Source: Elysia chlorotica (lineage: Eukaryota; Mollusca; Gastropoda; Plakobranchidae). Taken from it: a stretch of 64,000 bases of DNA. Below the pieces are notes generated by a model that saw only the letters and a program-made list of their open reading frames with translations, was not told where the DNA came from and ran no database searches. The position numbers and the translations under genes are program-made. The number at the start of each line of letters is the position of its first letter. The first letter of the stretch is position 1. Location of the stretch: assembly GCA_003991915.1 (NCBI GenBank), contig RQTK01000879.1, positions 1-64,000 of the forward strand. Direction: 5' to 3'. Shown here one piece after another: positions 56,438-64,000 of the stretch.

Positions 56438-59203
56438 ATACTCAGTGCATACAAAGACAAATACTCACCTTGTATTACTACACTCTTTTTTTGTGTGCAA
56501 AGGCAGCCTTTCCATTACAGTTACTCTTGATGCATTGGGGTTCAGTTTTGTTTCTTATTTCCCCACTGTTAAATGACATTTTTAAACTGTTTGAAATGAA
56601 ATTAAGCTACACAATATACTTATGTTCTTCATTATTATTGTGAATGTGATATATTTTCACCACATTTACACTAACAGAGATTTTAGCCTTTATTGATTAA
56701 GGTGTTATTGTTTTTTATTTCTTTAGATTCTCCATCCCTTTGACTGGAATAAAAAATTAAGTGGAAAAAATAATCCCATGCATGTAGACCAATGTATCTA
56801 ACACAAGTTATAGATCTAATGAAATATATGAGAGCTATGTACAGGAACAAGATAAATCAATGTTTTATTTTTATTCCTTTATAAATATTTATTATCGCCA
56901 GTAACATCTTTATACAGGTACTCTGATTTAGATCAAACTAGTTGAGGACTGGTTTGTATTGCCAAGAAATGAGATGTGTGCTGACTTTAGGCCTAGATTT
57001 ACACAGTGTACAGCGAGAGGCTGAGACAGTGATAGCCATTGCATGATTGCAAATCCTAATAGTTCTAGATCTATTATATCGTTGTTCATGAGATCATTGT
57101 CTAGTCGGCTAAAAATGGCTCAGCATAAGAAAAAAATTATAATGACTTCATTAAAGCTTTTTTGAACTGTTTTTCTTTTAGAGACTGACATATCATTCAA
57201 TCTAGCTGGCTTTGCTATGGTCAGAGATACAAGCCTAGTTTAAATGTAGATTAAATCTTCATCAGAGGCCACTTGATTTTTTATTAAGATCGAGTAAATT
57301 TGAAATCAATGAAGTCATTTTCAGGGCTGATATCAACAATTCATAGTCCAACTCTGCACCACTATAAATATCAGTAATCATCATAGAAGTAAAAAGAAAG
57401 CAAGGTCTAGTCAACAACAAGCGTGTTGCAAGACTGAAACTTTTTTTAAATGCTTGCAAGAGATGCCTCAATGGGGAATCCTGTGGTATTCTGGATCAAG
57501 AATAACACAGTTAGATTTAAAATGATTACTGAGGTTTTATTTCTACCTGATCTAGTCAAATTCAACCCAAAATAGAACACACTGCTGAAGGGAAACCCCC
57601 AGACGGTATCTGGTCCGTTAAAAACACTGGCCACATGTGTTCTGGCTGGATCATACAGATGGCTGTGGAAATCTTTTGGCTAGTTTTTGCTGTGTTACAC
57701 AGAAAAGGGTTTTAAAAGGACAAAAATGCCTAGAATCGCAGAACTTAAATTTAGAGGTTGTTCGCAATCAATTACACAGCTTGCATCAGAGAACCAAATG
57801 GAGGTTGCCATTAATTATTTTCAACTGAAGGGTCCCACTTGCTGACGCCCCTCCACCATCTATGCAAGCATCAATTGTTATCATTGTAATTTATCAGAGC
57901 CTGATGCTTTTGAAGCCAATATACAGTTTTACCAGATTCCCTTGGGTATTTACTACAATTATACAATAATCCTTTCCTGAATCTCTCTTTCGTAGCCCTG
58001 ATACATCAAGTTATTTTGTTTGGGGGGAGGGGGATTAAAGAAATTGACCTCCTCCTTTTTCATCGGGATCTTCTTTTTCTATTTTTCTGTTGTACTTCTT
58101 TCCCTTTTTATTACAGCTTCTCGACCATCCCCTTCTCCCCTTTCTTCTACTTCTTGTTTTTGCTTCATAGTTATAAATATATATATTTGTGTTCATGCTC
58201 TTCTTCTTTTAATCAATAAAGTTACATGTGTTCTCTTATCTTTTCCCATGTGATTTTCAGGAGTACATTGAGTGCACTAATCAGTCTATGTGTGTGTGCA
58301 ACAACTTAGCCCCTCAAACGTTAGCTGTCTGATAGCAAAGTGTTGGCTCGCAAGCTCCCATGGGGACCTAAGAAAGACAATGGTAGCCCTTATGGCTTAT
58401 TCGGCTGCCAGACTACACTTTAATTAGCCTTATAGGTATAACAAATTCTTTGACATCTAGAGTCAACAAAGTGCAATTTACAATCTAGATCTAGACTCTA
58501 GAGATCTAAGATCTAGATCGTTATCTAGAGATCGAATCTACATTGGTATGATTGGAAAATAATGAAGACATTTGACCTGAGATTTTAAAAAAAATTAGAT
58601 TAGACTAGATCTATCTGGTCTTCAGATAACGATTAACTTCAATTGTTCAAACGATCACGTAAGAAGTTGAAATAGAGAGCATTTAGTTTACCATGAGATC
58701 TAAAACTAGATTAGATCACATCTTAGCTTGTGTGGAGAACTTGGGTGCATTGCTTACTTTTGCAGAAGGCTATGTAGATCTAAACAAAAATCTCTTGGCC
58801 TAATAAATGACCGATTAGATTCACTTCCCTTGAAAATAAGAATTTTAGAACTCTTTAATGTTTTGAAGCAGAAAATATCGTAGATCTCTAAGTCTAGGAG
58901 TCCATGATAGACGGTCTTTTATTTGTGCGTGTGAATGAAAATAAAAATTACGTCACGACTCTATGCGGTTGAAAGATGGATTATTTCTCAGGCACAAAAC
59001 ATTCTTTTGCCATGTTTAAAAAGAACATTGAAAACATAAATTTAGGTTTTTAAGAGCAGAGTGGACAGGATTCCATTAATTTTTTTTAACACATGTCTTT
59101 AATTATTTTTCAATGTAGGTCTTTCTCCTCTCGTTGACTGAAAGCACATTGCAAGGAAGCCCCCGCTGTCAAGATTCAATATTTTCGTTTCTCAGTGGAT
59201 GGC
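56438..59203. other. Intergenic, no gene seen
   Basis: AT-rich, with GATCTAGA-type motifs near 58480-58560. Frames here are short and unconvincing. It may contain 5' UTR exons of USP44/49. Confidence 0.5.
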
Positions 59204-59545
<342 letters not shown>

Positions 59546-59947
59546 TCCTCATCCTTACATCTGTGTTGATATTCATCCCTTCCTCTCCACCTTTCGGCCT
59601 CACTCAAACCCCGACAACCTTAGGTAATGAGAACAAAAGTCACCGTCTGCGAAATAAAAAAGTACTTCACAGGTGGAGATGTATATAATTAGTTAACAGT
59701 CACTCTCAACGTGGATTGTTATTCAGGTTTCAATTTCAAGAGCTGGTTCTTAGACTTGTGGAATAATGATAACAAAATTATGTTCACTAGAGATGCAATT
59801 TTTTGGACATAGCGACAAGTTCTTTGACAGAGACCATTGTGTTATCTTGTTAGGACCCTTAATGAACATCAGCATGTTGAAACATCAAACCTATATTTGT
59901 ACGAAAGTAAAACCCACAAATATTACACGACACTATTCGGCCCCCAA

Positions 59948-60134
59948 CTAAACCCGTGCCCAACAGGATATTCCAGCATCAATTAATTCAGAATGATTGT
60001 TCAAAATGTTTTAAAAATGTTTCAATTATCTAGATAAATAACTAAACCCGTGCCCAACAGGATATACCAGCGTCAATTAATTCAGAATGATTGTTCAAAA
60101 TGTTTTAAAAATGTTTCAATTATCTAGATAAATA
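59948..60134. repeat. 94-bp tandem duplication
   Basis: CTAAACCCGTGCCCAACAGG onward to TTATCTAGATAAATA is present at 59948 and again at 60042, with only a few differences. Confidence 0.93.
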
Positions 60135-61644
60135 TGTTGTATACGTCATTTTAAAACCAATGCGTCAAAACGTTCAGACTTTAAATTTTGATTAAAAAAA
60201 AAAACACATTAAAAAAATTCCCCCAACATCAAGAGTAATAACAACAGCTGAATTGAAATAAACCGAAACGAATATTCTTCCATGTTTAGAATCGCGGTTG
60301 ATTTAAATAGAAATGCACACAACATAAACGGATGCATAGGGCTGTGTGCAGCTTTCACTAGGTATTTTATAGAAACTAATGCTAATACAACACATTTTTT
60401 GGTCTTTTATTGGCCTTCCATTTTAATCCAATCATACACTGTGATAAATTGAATCCATGTTGTTGAAGGATACAATTTTAGTAGATTAAAAGCAAAACTA
60501 TTTGAAGATAGCTTGTAAAAAACCCAACAAGAACAAAAAACAAAACAAAAAACACAACAAGAACAACAACCACAAAAAGTAACAAACAAACAAGATCAAC
60601 ACCACCCATCCCTCATGCTCTCCCACCTCTTCCATTCAAATACATGTATCTCTTCACTGAATCACAACCAATAATACCACCACTACCACCACCACCACCA
60701 CCACCACCAGCAACAACAGCGACTTAAATGGCATAATTGGTTTCTCTACCAGTAAAGGTCAAGAACCATCTTGCTTTGCATTAATCGAAATCGCAAAGCG
60801 ACACCAGGTCCGTATGAAAAGAAAATGTTAATTTATGAACTGAATGATCTGAGGAACGCACTATCAATCATGCACACCCGCTCTTCCAAAATTAGACACA
60901 GTGATGCAATGGACAGTAATCTTTGTAGCTTAATAAAATAGAATACATATGAAGTTTACTGATTTTAATATTCCTGTGTGTTACTTCAAACAATCGGCGT
61001 ACTTGGTTACTTTTGTATGCCAAAATGTCGAACCATCTACTTTTGAAATAAAATTATCTATGAGGATGTTCAGCACAGTGTTGCAACAAGTGTAATTTAC
61101 GCATTCGCTAACTGTTTTGATCAAATAAAATATTTGGAAATTAGGAGCCCCAGTAAAAATAATATCACATTTGTAAACTCTTTATCAATAAATGTTAGCA
61201 TTTACTGAATGTGTTATTAACAAGAGAATTAAAAGAACCAACATAAACACAAAGAAAGAATTGGAAACAAAACAGTTCATACGCAAACGCACGGAAATGC
61301 GTAGAAATGGAAAAGCTCCCTAAATCTTTTTCAGGTTCACTCCAGTTCTATAAAGGTCACGGTCTAGTTTATTATGCTACAGGGGGGTTAGTCTATTGCG
61401 ATCTTTGTTTACATTCTTACTATGTGATCCAAAACGTTAAAAGAACCGTTTGGAGTCACTGTAAAACTGATAATATAGTTTGAAATGTTATTATGAAACA
61501 TTATTATTGGTTTGAAATGATAAATAAGGTTACAAAAACAATTCCTAATGTGGACAAGAAGCAAGTAGGTTCGAGGCAAGTTCAGCGGTTTGTTCATAAT
61601 AGGACCGTCTCACGATCTCAGTGATCTCAGATATTATTAGAAAG
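60135..61644. other. Intergenic region before the PLCL-like gene
   Basis: AT-rich with an AAC-rich stretch at 60520-60595 and a (CCA)n stretch near 60680-60710. No coding frame is supported. The promoter of the PLCL-like gene should lie at its right end. Confidence 0.5.
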
Positions 61645-61652
61645 ATGGCGGA
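61641..61652 (+). promoter_or_regulatory. TISU/YY1-like element over the PLCL start codon
   Basis: AAAGATGGCGGA resembles the TISU element (SAASATGGCGGC), which couples transcription start and translation start in genes with very short 5' UTRs and contains a YY1 site. The first and last positions differ from the consensus. Confidence 0.45.
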
Positions 61653-61948
61653 CGAGGACGAAAACTCGGATGAAATTGTAAACACGGCCAATGTTAAAAT
61701 GGGTGATGTGATACTAAACGGAGAAAATGATGTGTCTGTGATTGTTCATGATGAAGAGGAAGACGAATTACTTGATGATGATGACGAGGACGAGGACGAA
61801 TATGGAGTATTTCATTCGGATACAAATCTTCCAGACCAAGTGATACCCCGGCGCTCAAGTATGATGAATAAGGATCGTAGCAGACGCCCTGCGCGCAAGA
61901 AAACTGTTTCATTCAGCAGTATGCCTGCGGAAAAGAAAATAGCAACAG
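61645..61948 (+). CDS. PLCL1: PLCL/PRIP-like protein, first coding exon (partial gene)
   Basis: PRIP (PLCL1/2) is a phospholipase C relative without lipase activity that binds Ins(1,4,5)P3, PP1 and GABA-A receptor partners. This exon encodes 101 residues plus one base: MADEDENSDEIVNTANVKMG, a very acidic stretch (EEEDELLDDDDEDEDE), then IPRRSSMMNKDRSRRPARKK and TVSFSSMPAEKKIATG. The PRRSS...RKKTVSFSSMPSEKKI block is shared with vertebrate PLCL1, where KTVSF docks protein phosphatase 1. It ends in phase 1 at GTAATA. The PH, EF-hand and X/Y domains must lie beyond 64000. The start context AAAGATGGCGG is strong. PLCL1 versus PLCL2 cannot be decided. Confidence 0.82.
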
Positions 61949-63094
61949 GTAATAATACATGTAAATGTTAATCTAGACCTACCGTAAAAAGGAAAAATAC
62001 ATACGATTGGTTTAGATCTAGATCCACAGAAAATTCTGGATTCTCTAAGATTTAGAATTTAGATCTAGATAATTATAGATCTCTAGATCTAGATCTAGAT
62101 CTATCCAAAACTAACTAGCAATCAAATCTATCTGGACTCTAGAATCAAACCTAGATATAGATCTAGTTGACGCTTAGAACATAGATCTAGATTATGCGAC
62201 GTTATTTGCTGACCCTATCTAGAATCGAGATCTAGACTCTAAGGCTTATAAGAAACATAATGCAGACTATCCTCATTCCACCCCCCCCCCCCTCCCGGAA
62301 AAAAACAACACAAAACAACAAAAACCTACTCACCCAAAAATGCATTATAACCAAACACAAAAAGACTACAAACCCACCACTAAAAAAAGAAAAAAAAAAC
62401 GAAAAAAAAACAACAACCCAGAAATCAACACCTCTTAAACTACAAAAAATCCAAATAATTTTAAAGCAAAAGCAACAGTTTTAAAAATGCACACCCCGTA
62501 ACATTTTGCATCCTCGAAAGATCTAGAATCTAGATAGAGATTTAGATGTAGATTTATTTCTTATCCAGATTGAGAGTAAACCACACCAAGACTTCTAAAG
62601 GTCTTTGAATTTAGATGGTTTTTTTTTGTTTTTTTTTAAATACTTGGCATTATTCCATAATTCCTGAACTCACAATTAAAGCTAAATTAGGATCAAGTTA
62701 GCATTATTTTCTATGAAAACCTGTATGTATATATATATATTCTAGACCAAGTTTTGTAAATTTGTATGATTTGTGTATATATATATACATGTATATATAC
62801 TAGACCAAATTTGTAGTCTTGATCAGACGTGCATGCCATTTGATCTTTCAAACATTTTCTGCTCTCTGTTGATTTCAAGACTTTAAACTATTATTTTATA
62901 AAAATAAGCATGCATTTTTTCTTCCAAATATTTTCTTTGATTCTCAGTGTCTGAGTATGACTGACTCTCTCCTCCCCTTTTCTCCCTCTCTGGCCTCCCT
63001 CTGTCTCTAACTGTCTGTCTATCTTTCTGTCTTAGTTTCATGTCTGTCTGTCTGTTTGTTTGTCTTTCTTTCTCTCTCTGCCCCACTCTCCCTT
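61949..63094. other. Start of PLCL intron 1
   Basis: No further exon was found. The section 61995-62240 is dense in TCTAGATCTAGA-type palindromes. 62280-62293 is a C-run, and 62730-62800 has TA repeats. Confidence 0.6.
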
Positions 63095-63100
63095 CCTCAC

Positions 63101-63103
<3 letters not shown>

Positions 63104-63188
<85 letters not shown>

Positions 63189-63193
63189 TCTCT
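63104..63193. repeat. (CT)n microsatellite on the left of a SINE
   Basis: An almost pure CT tract of about 90 bases. A short CT tract also follows the adjacent SINE at 63428-63442. Confidence 0.96.
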
Positions 63194-63197
63194 ACCT

Positions 63198-63430
63198 TAG
63201 GGGGGTGGGGGGTGGTAGCCCTGAGGTAGAACATTGACTTTCGATGCAGGAGGTAGGTGGTTTGAGCCCTGGTAACTTCGCCCCTTACTGGTTGGGTCAA
63301 TGTCAGTTAAATATGACCAGCTGACACAGCAGTCATGGTATTCCCGCCCTACTTTTCAGACGTCAGTCTTCGGGTCCGTCCACAATGTAGCCTACATAGT
63401 GCTGATGTTGGACCTTAAACCAACTCAGCT
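63198..63430 (+). mobile_element. SINE family 1 copy between CT tracts
   Basis: GGTGGTAGCCCTGAGGTAGA (A-box-like), GGTTTGAGCCC (B-box-like), TTACTGGTTGGGTCAATGTC, GACCAGCTGACACAGCAGTC and CCTTAAACCAACTCAG match the copy at 30214. Confidence 0.82.
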
Positions 63431-63442
63431 CTCTCTCTATCT

Positions 63443-64000
63443 CCAGTATAACGTTGTAGCGTTGGTTACCATGATTGATATGTATACTTAACCATCTAAA
63501 TCCTGGCTCAGTTATTCCTAAAATCCGCCATTGCTAATCCCGAAAGATCCCCCCACCCCCTCACCCCTCAGGTTAGAGATTATCTGTCTCGACTCAATAT
63601 TAGTGAGTCCACACGGACATCCCATCAGCAACATTTGATATCGCATTATAACATACTGAGTAGTGTATTAAAAAAATTCAGTGCAGCTTATCGGTTTTTT
63701 TCTTTCATCTCAGCATATTAAATGTTGAAATCTAGTCACAAAATAATGTTACAAGACCCTTTCCTTGCATTATTATCCCATAGAGAAATTTGCCTCGGTG
63801 GTATTTATTTCAATAGTATGTTAGATAGGCTTACAAATATTGCACTGTAACACTCATTGCATATAAGCTAAAGCAGCAGCAACAACATGATAATCAATAT
63901 TGGTACTAAGTATTGGTAGTCAAATGCCTAGAATCTTAAATAGCCGTTTAATTGAATCTCTGGCGTTGTGCCTAGAAACTAGGCTGACTCACGGGATTGT
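63443..64000. other. PLCL intron 1 continued, nothing further seen
   Basis: No exon-like frame or recognised repeat was found to the window end. Confidence 0.5.

Noticed and set aside
63040..63237. Plus-strand Ser-Leu repeat frame
   Set aside because: It is the translation of the (CT)n tract next to the SINE.

Overview
This window looks like AT-rich nuclear DNA from an invertebrate animal, most likely a mollusc and possibly a heterobranch gastropod. The organism call is an inference. It rests on small exons with GT-AG introns, metazoan-type proteins, tRNA-derived SINEs, non-LTR retrotransposon remnants, pogo/Tigger-like inverted-repeat elements and long simple repeats. I see no bacterial, plasmid, phage or CRISPR feature.

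Four protein genes are supported, and the exon chains below were joined by eye with reading phase checked at every junction. (1) A kinesin-8 (KIF18A-like) gene lies on the minus strand at about 28288 to 5986, with a complete motor domain (P-loop, switch I, switch II), coiled coil and a long basic/Ser-rich tail. (2) A TBC1D7-like gene lies divergently on the plus strand at 31381 to 36644; it is the third subunit of the TSC complex that restrains mTORC1. (3) A USP44/USP49-like deubiquitinase lies on the minus strand at 54164 to 40948, with an N-terminal zf-UBP domain and intact Cys and His boxes; it is convergent with TBC1D7. (4) The first coding exon of a PLCL/PRIP-like gene (phospholipase C-related but catalytically inactive protein) lies on the plus strand at 61645 to 61948 and carries the PP1-docking KKTVSFSSMP block; the rest of that gene lies beyond the window.

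Layout: 1-5985 is intergenic and holds a 1.2-kb Tigger-like element and a tRNA-SINE. 5986-28288 is the kinesin gene. 28289-31380 is a divergent promoter interval with a CT-flanked SINE. 31381-36644 is TBC1D7. 36645-40947 is intergenic or 3' UTR. 40948-54164 is USP44/49. 54165-61644 holds LINE remnants, a duplicated intron fragment and a large compound trinucleotide repeat. 61645-64000 is PLCL exon 1 with its downstream intron and another CT-flanked SINE.

The most striking theme is structural. Local tandem duplications repeatedly start or stop at splice sites. A 1.8-kb duplication in the kinesin gene yields two open, phase-identical versions of one 88-nt exon plus a truncated exon with a stop. 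A 35-bp duplication doubles a splice acceptor out of frame. A 78-bp duplication adds 26 residues to the coiled coil. In the USP44/49 gene an exon end with its donor is present in three copies, and two consecutive introns use GC donors. KIF18A and USP44 are both mitotic regulators in vertebrates, but I see no evidence that their proximity here is functional.
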